DNA of 64,000 nt from Blakeslea trispora (taxonomy: Eukaryota > Mucoromycota > Mucoromycetes > Mucorales > Choanephoraceae), in NCBI GenBank assembly GCA_025331445.1, contig JAIWNE010000098.1:1-64000 (forward strand), in the 5' to 3' direction. The notes beneath the pieces are model-generated. The model worked only from the letters and a program-made list of their open reading frames with translations. It had not been told where the DNA came from and ran no database searches. Positions 24,513-37,066 of this stretch are shown piece after piece (position 1 is the stretch's first letter; the number at the start of each line of letters is the position of its first letter). The position numbers were made by a program, and so were the translations under genes.

Positions 24513-25432
24513 TATGCTGTGTGTGTGTGTGTGTGTATGTAAAAAAAGAAGGGTTCTAATGGATAAAATATATGTATAAAAAGGAAAATATATATCTAAA
24601 TTATATACAAAAAATAACAAAAAAGAAAGGGATGAAATGCAAAAATAAATTTGTATGTACAAAAAAAAAAAAAAAAGAAAAAAGGCTAGATTGTGTAAAA
24701 GTTTATTTAATTATTTTTTTTTTTTAAAAAAAAAAGATCATTACAGCCTAAAAAGAAGTAAAGAAAACAAAAGTTCCGCTTAAATCCACGTGACGAAAAA
24801 TACATCAGAAATCATAAAGGTTGATTAGCTAAAGCAATAAGACTCTTTTTTCTTTTTCTTTTTTTTTCTCGAGAGAAAAAACCCAGCTAAATCCAAATAA
24901 GAACATGATACAAAAGACAACCATCATTCAAGTAATTTGGGCTTATTTCTCTTCTTTTGTAAACTAAAGTGAAAAGCCAGACTGATATACATATTTAAAT
25001 GGGGAAGAAATGGAGCTTGAATTGTATGACGCCTATGACGTTATACTTTGGATCGGACTCACAGTGTACCCTCACCCATTTTCCCCCCCTATAAAAAAAA
25101 ACGGCTATTGAAAACGAAATAAAAGTAAAGTGCATAAATGCATTTTTCTGTGTTTATAATAAGAGAGAGAGAGAATTTAATCTTGCTACTGTGATTTTTC
25201 CCTCTCCAATTGTTTATCTATTGTAGCACAAAGCCTACCTTTCTATGGTTCAAGGGGGACTAGACGTTATTTGGCAAATCAGAACGAACGTCTTTTTTTC
25301 TTTTGGGAAATGAAGTTTATTTCTTTATGATGATGTGAAATGCTTTTTTTTTTCTCTTTAATAATAATACTATGTGTGTGAGAGAGAGAATATGTATAAA
25401 TGGGGGGGGGGGGAAATAACAGAGCTTTTTTT
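24513..25432. other. Intergenic interval
   Basis: Contains the upstream region of the PP2C gene and the 3' flank of glycogen synthase. Homopolymer-rich, with A15 near 24661, T/A runs near 24715-24734, (GA)n near 25152-25165 and G12 near 25402. No gene supported. Confidence 0.5.
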
Positions 25433-27814
25433 TTAAGCATGACTTTCTTTGTTTTCTAATGTCAGTTTGTTAAATGCTTCAATATCGCCTTCACTTAGTA
25501 ATTCTTGTTCTCTTGTCTGTGTTTGATCCTTCTTGCGCAAGGCAGGGAAAAAGTACTCTTCTTCTTCTTCGTCATCATTAAACATATGGTTGACTTCCAT
25601 TCTCATACGAGGTGATGCTGGAGCAGACAAGGGCTTTGGAATCTTGACAACAGAGCTTTGTAACAAATCATCATCTTCATCTTCATCCACAAAGCTATCA
25701 GGATAAGCACGACGAAGGGCAAGTTGACGTGCCTTGATGTACTCAAGACCCATACGCTTCCAGTCCAACAAATCTGAAAGACGCTCTGTACGGTTACGTT
25801 GATTGATACGTTGACGACGTGTCTTTTGAACAAACTGATACATTTGGTCACACAACTGTTGAAGTGATTCTTCCACGGACTTCATACGACGATCAGTAAT
25901 ATAGATACCATAATCTTCACAATTCTCAATATTCTCTTCCATAAAGCAACCAAAGCCAGACAAGTTGGTCGTGATGGAAGGAACACCCATGACAGTACAT
26001 TCAGCAGGTGTGTAACCCCAAGGTTCATAGTAGGAGGGAAAGACACCCAAGTGACAGCCACGTACGAACTCTTCATAGTCCAGGCCAAGCAATGGGTTAT
26101 TGGCATTCAGGAATTCAGGATGGAACACGACCTTGACACGATCATCCGAGTTATTGAACATGCCCAGTCTTCTGAGCTGACCCAAAACAGGATCTTTGTG
26201 GTCGTCCACAATGTTATGTGTCACAATGGGTGGTAATGTACTACGTTTGAGGGCAAAGACACGTCGTTTCAGTAGGACCTTGTCTGCATCAGACAGAAAA
26301 TTGGCAGGGTTGATATCTTCGATACGAAGGGCGTTTTCATAGATGGCTTTACCAACACGGTCTTGGATTTCACTTACTGTCGTATGGAGTTGACGAGTGA
26401 CAGCTTGTCCCTTGAGTGCTTCTACATTGAAAGAATGTGTGGCTGTAGGCATGATCACAAAAGCTACCACAGTCATCTTGGAACCAGAAGATTTAAGTCG
26501 AGCATTCAATCCTTTTTTTTTTTTGTAAAGTATGAGCTTTGGTCCATTAGGAAATAACATATGCGTATGAACTTACGAGAAAGTGATTCAACAAACATAT
26601 CGACACCCTTATTACGGTATTCGTAACGACCTGCTGTAAAGATGTAGATGGTATTATCGAGGTCAAAGTCATAGTGACCATAGAAATGACCACGGATAAA
26701 GTCGTTAATCTTTTCTTTAGCCAAAGCATGAAGATTTTGGAATTCGTGCATAGCTGAGAACTTGATAACATTCAAACCGTTAGGCAAGACACCATCTATT
26801 ATTTTTTTTAAAAAAAATTGTAAATACACATATACACACACACAAGTATATATATTTACCTGGCTTGCGCTTCAATAAATGCTCTGATTCATAAGCAGTG
26901 ATATGAGAAACAGTAGTAAAGACATCAGAACAATGAGAAGCACCACGTTCAATACAATAACGATGGTAGATACCACGCTTGCCAGCTTCTTCATCTACAT
27001 CAAACTTTGCCAAATTGTTGTAAAAATCAACAGAACCAGCACATAAATAACGACCGAGCAAGGTAGCATGTGTAGTGAAGATGGTACAGACGTCAATATG
27101 ACGCTTCTTGATGAGAGGAACAGCCACGCCAGCTAACCATTCGTGGAAGTGACAGATAATAGCAGGGTCGCCAGACTTGTTGTACTACAAAAATATTGAA
27201 CATGTATAAATTTTCTACTTTACAAACTCACTTCCCAGTTTTTTCCAGATATACATAAAAAAAAAGTATTGTAGTTGACTTTACCTTTGGCGTAAACTCG
27301 CCCAAGAACCAAGTGACCAAGTAACCAAAGAGAATAGCATCATTGGTTTCTGTATCATTAGGTGGAGAAGGAATACCGGCAACTCGCCAAAGATCACCTT
27401 TCCATTCATCCAACTTATGAGCAACACTACCTGTATCAAACAAGAGTACATAAGGAGAGCCCTCGACCAACCAGCGACCGTAGAGGTATTTGACACCATG
27501 ACTTGACATGGCATCCAATGCTTCTTTCATCTTTTCATTTACAGGTTCACATGCTTCTACTTCCATAGGAGCTGACTTGTAGGATAAAGGACCAATAAGC
27601 GTGTAACGATCACCAAATTCACGAACAGTAACAGGTACTTTGGTCTTGATGACGGTATAGATACCACCAACTATAGAAAGAGAACAAGGTGTTTAATAAA
27701 CATTCTATATCTTTCTTCTTATTCTCGGGAATGTGTATTACCTTTGTTGGCTACTTCCCAAGCAATTTCAAACAAAAGAGGGTTATAGACGTCTCTTTGA
27801 ACAGATGTAGCCAT
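25433..27814 (-). CDS. GSY1: Glycogen [starch] synthase, GT3 family
   Basis: Five exons (27814-27742, 27670-27285, 27187-26860, 26795-26577, 26511-25433) encode 694 residues, close to the yeast Gsy length. The N-terminal glycine loop [11 protein letters not shown] binds UDP-glucose. [46 protein letters not shown] and the catalytic-face motif [16 protein letters not shown] are all intact. The arginine cluster [20 protein letters not shown] is the glucose-6-phosphate allosteric site. The C-terminus has the SVP-like phosphorylation segment [13 protein letters not shown] and acidic repeats. The enzyme extends alpha-1,4-glucan chains in the cytosol. Fungi usually regulate it by phosphorylation of this tail. 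Very secure. Confidence 0.96.
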
Positions 27815-29904
27815 GATAAATAAATGTGTTTTATAAGGAAAAAAAAAAACGCGAAAAATAAAAGGAAGAAGAAAAAAAAAAGAAAAGAGAAAAAAAAAAA
27901 GAAGCGAGAAATCAATGCATTTTATTCATGGCAACTGCATTGTATACATGAATTCATTGGTTTGTTCTATTACGATGGGAAGTTTACTGGTAAAGTTTGT
28001 GCGCACTGTTTACTTAATCGATGCAAGATCTCCGATTGAAAAGTCAAATATGGGGAAAGCTGGAAAATTCAAAAGGTTTTGAATGTTCTAAGAAGGTCTA
28101 AACCTATTTTCTCTTTTTAGTATGTTTTTAAAAGGGAAACTACAAAGGATTAGCGTTGAATGCCTTTATAAGGTATAGAATTGATTGCTTTGTGTCATAT
28201 TAAAAGTTGTGCTTACAAAAACAAGAAAAAGATGATGTTTATGCAAGGCCAACTGAAATACAATAATTGATCTGATCTTTGTTTCAGAAATCAAGCAAAA
28301 AGAGAGATTTGCCCGAGATAAAGCTCGATATTTAAATTTGGGTAATAGCACAAAATAAAACCTTAAAGTATGATTTTGACTTGATATCAAGATGCTAGGC
28401 AGAAAAATAGCTTATCTCTGTTATACAGACAATAAAACAACCTGAAGCTAGGATCAACCTATCAAGCTTTTGGACAATAAAAAAACAAACGTTTGTTACC
28501 CGAGAATCCCCCTTTCTTTTTTCTCTTAAACCAAATAGGTTGATTCTTTTCTGTTTTGGAAAAAAAATTGTTTGTTTAAAAAACTCTTTTGAATGCGGTC
28601 TTTAAAGTCTGACTCATCGGGTCTTTAATGTTTCCGTATCAGAATTTTCTTTTTTTGCGTATATTTTGGTTTTGCGCATGAATAAGTGCCTGAATAAGTT
28701 ATCTGTACAATTGCCAAAAAGATTGAACCATTTCCTACCCGTTCATGTTTCCTTTTAGAAGTTGAGTAAAGAGATCGATAAATGCTTAATTCGATGTGGC
28801 ATCTAGATTGTTTCTTCATTTGGACAAACACAATCGATAGACGGTTGTCTATAACACAACTCGTGAAACCACGACATTTTCTATTTGCACTTGTATCCTT
28901 TTCAAACCAGCCTTTTTGTATTTAGCAGAAAGGGGTTTATAGAGACAAGATATTGTATTGAAGCCATTGATGAGCCATCCAAGAAATGAGGAATGCATTG
29001 TATAGTCAATGATTTTAGCCTTCTTCCTGACCAATAGAATGGATATAATAATCCTATCAAAGGACTTGTTTGACCTTTTCTTATCATGTTTGTCTTTCAA
29101 TTTAGTGCGATTCAACGCTTTAGTCATGATTTTTAAGGGGGGGGGGATGTCCAAGTTAGGAGTTTGATTTATTATTATTATTGCTCTATCAAGGTAGAGC
29201 AGTCTGTATACCTAATGTATTTTTCTTTAAGCTTAATATTTCTTTAAACAACAAACACAATCTTGTATTATTTTACCACCACTGTCTTAACCCTTCTAAA
29301 AAAACACTGTGCTGTGTTTGAGTGAAGCTTTAGTGTATTACCATTCTTTATTACAACCTCCTCAGATAGACTAATTCTATCAGGTAATATCAAATAAACA
29401 GTAGACATCAGGACCATGGAAACTTGATAGAAACTCGTACTGGTCATTGATTTTAAAGGAACTTGTCCAAGAGATTTCTGTCTATCTAAACAATAGAACA
29501 TTGTTAGCTAGACTGGATTACAAAGCCTTGCTGAAGTTCAATGGTGAGAGTGAGTCTTATATTTCCTGATAGTGAAAATCATTGCTCATTTTCCAATACA
29601 TTGGCATTGTTTATACTCTCATTTTAAGGCCAAAATAAAATAAAATAAATCCATCATATAAGTTTTATGGGTAATTATGTACCATTGTGTTTCCCCCCGC
29701 ATTTTTTTTTATTATTATTATTACTGTTGTTTAAAAAAAAAAGAGCTTCAAGAAAAGATTAACAAGTCGAAGATATCAGAGTCCAATCCAGAATATGTAC
29801 GTTTGTGGTAAAATTACAAGTATTTTTTCTTTCTTTTTTTTTGTGTGTGTGTGTATGTATGTATGTAGGTGTATGTATGTGTGAAATGTATGAGGTGTAT
29901 CAAC
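27815..29904. other. Intergenic interval
   Basis: About 2 kb between glycogen synthase and Sec61-beta. It starts with the A-rich upstream region of glycogen synthase. ORFs at 28.2-29.5 kb are AT-biased and I cannot link them to any family. A GT/GTAT microsatellite (about 29842-29882) lies in the 3' flank of the Sec61-beta gene. Confidence 0.5.
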
Positions 29905-30313
29905 TTAAGCCAAGAATCTACCAACAATATGAAGACCAAAGACAGAAGCAATGAATGTCAAGGAAAGAACCAAAACAACAACAGGATCACTAACAAAAAT
30001 CCAATATCAGCCAAATGTTTTTCTTATTCACCTTATTCTCAACTTACACGCGAAGTCCTGGAGAATCATCAGAATAGATACGCATCATACTGGAAGTGCT
30101 TCCACCAGGGATACCACCACGAGCAGCGTTGTTGGTGTTGCTACGAGAGGTGACACGCTTTCTATAAGGAACTGTTAGTTGAACTGATCTCGATACTTAT
30201 AGGTTCTTATTTTACCTAATAGTGCCTTTGGGAGTAGAGGAATCAGCCTAGATAACACCAAACAGAGTTAAGGGTCTTTCAAGAAATATAACCGAATTAA
30301 ACAAACTCACCAT
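29905..30313 (-). CDS. SBH1: Sec61 translocon beta subunit
   Basis: Four exons (30313-30311, 30247-30216, 30161-30048, 29989-29905) give a 77-residue protein too fragmented to appear as an ORF. The first coding exon is just the ATG. The peptide runs MADSSTPKGTIRKRVTSR, then an Asn/Ala/Gly-rich stretch, then MMRIYSDDSPGLRV, DPVVVLVLSL and a C-terminal hydrophobic anchor ending LHIVGRFLA. The Y-SDDSPGL box right before a single tail-anchor helix is diagnostic for Sec61-beta, which helps ribosome-bound chains enter the ER. Frames close exactly across all joins. Confidence 0.92.
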
Positions 30314-30506
30314 CTTATTTGAAAAGGAACGATGAGAAAAAGAGAGAGAGAAAAGAGAAGAAAAAAAACTCAAGAGATTTAATAAAGTAATACAGGCTGT
30401 TGTTGTGGTATCATGATTGGTTCAAAAAATATAGATAAAATGGGAAGGGGGGGGGAGGGCCATTTTATAGCTGTGCTTTAAAGTCCCTGAAAATGGTACA
30501 TAAAGT

Positions 30507-33041
30507 TTATTCGTCTTCCTCTAGGCCTGCTTCTTCATCATCACTTGGGTCTTCATGACTGGACCGATGAATCAAAGGACTGATGATGCGGTCAAAATAA
30601 GGGTGTTGCTTTTCTTGAGGATTTGAGCGCTTTACTTGATTAAAATAATGAGTATAAACATCACCATCCTTTCTTCCTAAGGGACTGTTGATCACATAAT
30701 CACTCAGATTGAATGCGTCTACCAAAGGAATAGACTGCTCTCGAACTTCTTTACACAGTCGATTGACTGCAGCACGAACAAATGTCATTTGAGTAGATGT
30801 CAAATATTGACATTGAAGGAAGGCACCTGCATTCTCTTCTATGAAGTGTAAACCATAAAGTAGACAGGTTTTGATCAAAATAGCATGATTTTCGTCCTTG
30901 GTCTTTTGTATGCCATCCACAAATCGATTAAACAAGTAACCAAATGAATGAAGTTTGGCTGCATAAAGACGTGATTGTGCTATTTCAAGTATATGAGTTT
31001 AAAGAAAGAAAAAAAAAAGGGAGGGGGGGGGATACATACAGCACTGTTCATAAGCATCATCCACATCCATGCCCTGTTGAAGGCACTCCTCAAATTCGAG
31101 ACTGGCTGCTCTCACTACATGAGCACAAACAACATGCCAGCCTTCAATGATCATCTCAATTGATAAGACATCCTCTTGAGTCTCTGCTTGAGAATGCTGA
31201 TTCAATAGGTTATCTACATCACTCAGATAACTCACGCCAGGTGAGACTGGCTTGCCTTGACATGCCTCTCGATAGCTATTGATTAGATAACGACCTAGCT
31301 GAAGTGTTAGGATGGTGTTGTCACCTTCCCAAGTACACTGAACAGCAAAATCCTGATACATCTGAGCCAATCCTGTATAGGCAGAGTACCCATGCCCACC
31401 ACAGGCCTGCCTGCATTGCTCAATGGTCTGTAGACACTGCCATGTACAAAATGCTTTGAGTCCAGCACTCGTGGCATGCGTTTCTTTCAACACCTCAATG
31501 ACTTCTTCAAGGTCTGGATCGTCTTCCCTCGTACTGTCAAGACGGGATGTCATGAGATCGTACATGTCTGCCATTTCTGCTCCAGCAAATAACATGGCCA
31601 AGGTCTGAGATAACAGAGGCATGAGTCGACGTTGATGGATAGGGTAATCGAGTAGCCTTGTCTCTCTGTTGTCTGAATTAGATCGAGAGAATTGACGACG
31701 GACAGCAGCATAACGAATAGCAATGGTTAATGCTTTTTTTGAGAAATGACCACTATCTACTACCATAGCGACACGTCCTTGTAACAAGGCACCATAAGTC
31801 TAAGAGAGAAAGAAAACAAATGAGTGAAACTGGATTTTCTTCTTCTATCTTTTCTTTACCAATTGCTGCAATTTGGGTTCTTTCACTTGACCTGTGCGAG
31901 AAACTTTGGTGTGTTTCTGAAGCATATGATTTCTAGGAATACGAACATTGGTAAATTGAATCCAACCATTGTCAATACCGTCTCTTCCCTTTATTTTTTT
32001 CGATATAAAAATAGTTAGAATCCTAAGAAAGAAAAGGAGTTTCATGTCCAACTATACACTTGCCATCTTTTTACCGAGATCACCAATATTGATTCCAGGC
32101 AAAAGGTGATATGTCTTGGGATCTCTAAGTTGTACTATAAAGCATTTTGTACCATACCATTTTCCTCTGACAACCAGTTGAGCAAAGACAGCTGCATGTG
32201 TAGCTGAATGGGCAGCACCGCCAATCCACCATTTGGTAGCTGTCAAGGTAGGTGTATGAATAATGAATTGATCTGCAGCTTCATCCAAAGTAGCTGTCGT
32301 CTCTAATCCAGGCACATTTGAACCATGGCCCAGTTCAGTCATGGCAAAACAACCCATCAAACCATTCAGACCAAGTGCTCCCTTTTGTAACCAATAACCC
32401 AATTGGCCTGAAGTAGCGTTACTTTGAAGAGCACCCACAAATAAGCCATCTATTGAATTTGCAATGGATTAAAGAGAATATCGTTGTTTGGAGGTCAATT
32501 GATTACAATGAACACCAAATTGAGTCCAAAAGCCAGGATCAACAATACTGACAATGAGCATACGTCTTTTAAAGGTATCGATACTTTCGTTTTGTAAATG
32601 ATGTAGCATACTACGAAACTAGGATAAAAGTCTTTAGTGTTTCGATTATTGCGGTGTTTTCTGCTTACTTTCTCCATGGTGCGTTCCCTTAGTTCTGATT
32701 TCGATATGTCATGTATATCATCCATTCTAAAGAGAGGATCCCTTTCGAATTCCAACATTATCTTTTCATTCAACTAAATCCATGTGTTAAAATGAAGTTA
32801 AAATTTTTGCTTATATCTTTACTATCGTATTTGCTTCTCCACCATCCAATAAAAAAGTCATGGATCGAATATCGAAGCTTGCTTTGGCTCTCTCTTTTGC
32901 CATAGATAAGATTGGGCTGATCAATATAGAGTGAGCGATAGCTTTAGGCATAAGTCATCTATAGTCTTACTCCATGGCATGAGCTTGTTCGGGAGACAGT
33001 TGTCTCTTGATAGCCTCGATTCTTTTTTGTATACCTGACAT
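30507..33041 (-). CDS. POX1: Acyl-CoA oxidase (peroxisomal beta-oxidation)
   Basis: Eight exons (33041-32971, 32889-32823, 32773-32669, 32618-32507, 32449-32064, 31988-31860, 31799-31040, 30979-30507) encode 700 residues. Features in order: an N-terminal helical domain with LLDGG; the FAD-contact region [47 protein letters not shown]; and the C-terminal oxidase domain with [12 protein letters not shown] and WEGDNTIL. It catalyses the first step of beta-oxidation, making trans-2-enoyl-CoA and hydrogen peroxide. Intron 5 uses a GC donor (ATG|GCAAGT at 32063), needed to keep frame. The C-terminus is acidic (EEAGLEEDE) and has no SKL-type PTS1. The divergent neighbour is the ABC transporter gene, 570 bp away. 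Confidence 0.94.
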
Positions 33042-33611
33042 AAAGAGGGGCGGGTTAATAGCTAAAAAGAAGAGAAAAAGAAGAAGAAGAAAGACACTTG
33101 TGCTTACAATACTTGTTTCGGTTCTAATACAGTACCAAAATGGTGTGTTTAAGAGAGCGGGTCTTTAAAACTAGTTGAAGAGCATGATCGTCAAGAAGAC
33201 ATACAACAGTCATGTGCTTATATGTATTAAATCGAAATGGCAATGGCCTCCTTCCATTTCGTTCATTCTAACCGCCTTTAACACACTCGATTTACTCCTC
33301 TGGCGCATTTGAAGATATTGCAGCGGAAGAAAAAGTCCGTCGTTATGAAAAGTATTGAATAGCAACAACCTTATATGTTGCCTTGGCAACAACTCAAATG
33401 AATGTCAGCCCTTATAAAAAAAAATCCCCTATTCTCCCACGTTCAATGACTGATGCCATACGTGATCGTCGGTAAGTTAAAGCAGAATTGTGTTACTTGG
33501 ACATTGTCCGAGTGACAAAAAAAAACACTATGTCATGTGAACCCTCAGCACTGAAATATCACCCATCAATTTACAGGCTTCTTTTCATTATTATTCTTTA
33601 TCTTTCTTTAA
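33042..33611. promoter_or_regulatory. Shared divergent promoter region (acyl-CoA oxidase / ABC transporter)
   Basis: 570 bp separate the start codons of two divergent genes, so both promoters must lie here. T/C-rich leader sequence precedes each start (for example CTTTATCTTTCTTTAA before 33612). I see no clear known operator. A small ORF inside is not convincing. Confidence 0.6.
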
Positions 33612-36600
33612 ATGAAAGTCTGGTTTAAAAAGGCAGAGTGTATAGGCTTTGCCTTCTCTTTAGCCTGTCTCTATTTACAAGGAACAGAGGCTATAGAACA
33701 AAACGACATTGGCTATCTTGACATCACACCCAAACATGACTGGGTATCGCCATTTCATCTAAAGGGAAACAAAGAAGACGAATGTCCACCTTGCTTCAAC
33801 TGCATGTTGCCTGGCTTTGAATGTCTTCATTTCGCTAATTGTTCCGAGTACGATGGCAAGTGTAATTGTCCTCCTGGTTTTGGTGGAGAGTCTTGCAAAC
33901 AGCCTTGTAAGTAATATGTTCATTTGTTGTTGTTGCTGATGATTGAATACGTTGTTGTTAGTATGTGGTGGTCTAGATGAAGGTAGAAATAGATACCCTA
34001 GAGAGAATGGAACAACCTGTGATTGTCCTGAGGGTTGGGAAGGCATCAACTGTAATGGTAAGTATGGTTGAAGCTGTTGGTATGAGTCGATAATTGACTT
34101 GTCTTTGTTAGTGTGTACAAGCGATTCAGTCTGTAATTCACTGGTGCCTACAGGCAACAATGGTACATGCTATCGAGGTGGTCTTACTGTCTATGAAAAT
34201 CATCAAATGTGCAATGTGACAAGTAATGTCTATCCATTCTTTCTTGACTACGCATTAACCCCTCTGCATAAAAATAGACCGCAAAATCTTGGATCAGCTT
34301 AAAGACCAAATACCTCAAGTGACTTTTTCTTGTAATAAGAACCAAGCAACTTGTGATTTTCAATGTAGGCATGAATGTTGTTATTTAAATTGTTTCACTC
34401 ATATTCTCTATAGTCTGGGTGGATCAAATCGAGTCTTTCTATTGTCACCTAAACAAGTGTGCTTTTGATCAAAGTAAGAGAGTTGAATAGTACTAAATTG
34501 ATGATTTAACCTGTTTGTTATACTAGCGCATGAATACAACAAGAATACAACAAAATACACATGTGAAAATATTGAATGTCGTTGTATTGCTGATGAAATG
34601 TTGTGTGGTAAAGATGGATCGATTGGTAAGTGCAGATAGCGATAAACAGGCTAATATCACCTAACTGTATACATTGAATATGATAGATATCACAGGTGAA
34701 GAGAAAGCAAGAAATGAGTTGATGGAGACAAGTACTAACATCTATATTAGACTTTCTTAAGGATGAGATTAGAGGCCCTGCTTCTTTTGATTGTGACGGA
34801 GGAAAGTGTGCCTTTTCGGAACCGGCCATGGACGATTTGATCTCGGTTATATTTGGTGATGATTCTATCTTTTTAAATTGTAATTCCGGTGAATGTCTTC
34901 ATTATACCATGGTACCAGGATTTGGACGTCCTGAGAGACCCATGAACTGGATCATGATTGCAAGTGGTTTGGGTGGTGTGGCAGTCTTCTTGATTATCGT
35001 GGCTTCTATCGTCAACCATCTCGCCAAGGATTCGACCAAACATACTCAAATCCAATTGGCTGATGATGAGGCTGGTAAACTCATGTCAGAACATACACCC
35101 GTAGACTTTGTGTTTCACGACATTGGCTACACTTTGCCTACGAAAGATAAAAACAAGCAGTCGATCCTTGAGAACATCACTGGCAGAGTTCAATCAGGTG
35201 AAGTCATGGCTATCATGGGCCCCTCAGGTGCAGGCAAAACAACCTTGCTGGATATCCTAGCCAACCGCACCAAATCAGGCCAAGTATCAGGCCACATCTA
35301 TATCAACGGTAGACAGGTAGCACGTGAAGAATATGCTAGATTGATTGGTTATGTCGATCAAGAGGACATCATGATCCCTACCTTGACTGTGTACGAAACC
35401 ATTCTGTATTCTGCCTTGTTGCGTCTGCCTCGTTCCATGAGTACAGCAGCCAAGGAATATAGAGTGATGGAAGTCATGCAAGAACTAAACATCGATAGTA
35501 TCAAAGACAGCAAGATTGGACATACAGACAATCGATCGATCAGTGGAGGTGAGCGTAGAAGAGTGGCCATTGCCTGTGAACTCGTCACTTCGCCATCCAT
35601 CCTTTTCCTAGATGAGCCTACAAGTGGCCTCGATGCTTACAATGCCTTTAATGTGATTGAATGTTTAGTGACCTTGGCTCGTAACTATAAGCGTACGGTT
35701 GTCTTTACCATTCATCAACCAAGATCCAATATCGTCACACTGTTTGATCAGTTGGTCTTGTTGGCAAAGGGACGTACAATCTATTCTGGGTCACAAGGAC
35801 AAACACAGTCTTATTTTGCTTCTATTGGATACACTTGTCCACCTGGATTCAACATTGCTGATTATTTGATTGATTTGACCATGGGTGCTATCAAGCAAGA
35901 TGGTCAACAGATGACGCAAGCAGTGGATATTGTGATTGAAGAAGGAGAAGAGGCCGCTCAAAATAAGGATGGTCTTACTGCTCATCTGAGAGAGTTGAAT
36001 GCCAAATATGAAGAAAGTACAACGCGTATGGAACTCAATCAAGGGATTCAACAACTCTTGTCTAATCAAAGCAACAGCAGCGATGATGCGGATTCGGATC
36101 GTACAGCTGTCATCACCACTTACAAGAGACCCAGTTGGCTCACTCAGTTCCGTATCTTGTCATCTAGAACCTTCAAGAATCTTTATCGTAACCCTATGCT
36201 GATGTTTGCTCATTATGCTATTGCTGTTATACTTGCCTTGATCTGTGGTGGTCTGTTCTATCGGGTCTCCAACACAATTGCTGGCTTCCAGAACAGAATG
36301 GGGTTGTTTTTCTTTTTTGAGGCTCTTCTTGGTTTCATGTGTTTGACCTCACTTCAGGTGTTCTCGAATGAGCGCATCTTGTTTATTCGTGAGCGTGCTA
36401 ATGGTTATTATTCACCTGGTACTTACTTTTTCGCCAAGGTGTTGTTTGATATCATTCCATTGCGAGTCGTGCCTCCTTTAATGATGGGTTTGATATCTTA
36501 TTATATGGTAGGATTGGTGGAAGGTGTGCCTGAATTCTTCAAGTTTTTGCTTGTTTTGGTCTTGTTCAATTTGACAGCTGCTGCTCTTTGCTTGGCTATT

Positions 36601-37029
36601 GGCGTAGTCTTCAAGAATCTATCGATGGCCAATCTGTTGAGTGTCTTGGTCATGTTGTTTTCCATGCTCTTTGCAGGCTTATTACTTAACAAAGGTAAAG
36701 AAGAAAGATAGGACTGTATTTTATGTTTATAAGAAATTAACATTTTGAATTTTCTAGACAGTATGCCACCATGGTTTGCTTGGTTGAAATATCTTTCATT
36801 TTTCAATTATGGTCTGGAAGCATTACTAGTCAACGAAATGCTTTATTTGCAACTTGTGGAGGAGCGTTTCGGGTTAAGTATTGATGTGCCTGGTGCCACT
36901 ATCCTATCCACATTTGGCTTCAACGCAAAGCATTACTGGCTTGATGTCATTTGCCTAGCCTCTATGTTTACCGGGCTTATTGCATTTGCCTTTATCTGGC
37001 TTGTGTTTGTTGTAAAAGAGAAACGATGA
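33612..37029 (+). CDS. ADP1: ABCG-type half transporter with EGF-like ectodomain (Adp1 homologue)
   Basis: Nine exons (33612-33906, 33962-34057, 34112-34222, 34278-34364, 34414-34473, 34527-34625, 34687-34695, 34751-36694, 36758-37029) give about 990 residues. After a signal peptide comes a Cys-rich ectodomain with EGF-like units ([24 protein letters not shown]), one transmembrane helix near [15 protein letters not shown], then an ABCG nucleotide-binding domain: Walker [10 protein letters not shown], signature ISGGERRR, Walker [13 protein letters not shown], switch His in FTIHQPRS. Six C-terminal helices follow. The order ectodomain-TM-NBD-TMD matches yeast Adp1, whose substrate is unknown; ABCG relatives export sterols or lipids. 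Exon 7 is a 9-nt micro-exon. It converges on DGAT2, with stops 37 bp apart. Confidence 0.92.
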
Positions 37030-37066
37030 TTTATGTATTATTTTGTTTAATTTAGTAATAAAGTGG

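Noticed and set aside
28849..29154. Minus-strand ORF with an FDRI-like motif that recalls a reverse transcriptase
   Set aside because: The match is limited to a few residues and no other RT motif is found upstream or downstream.
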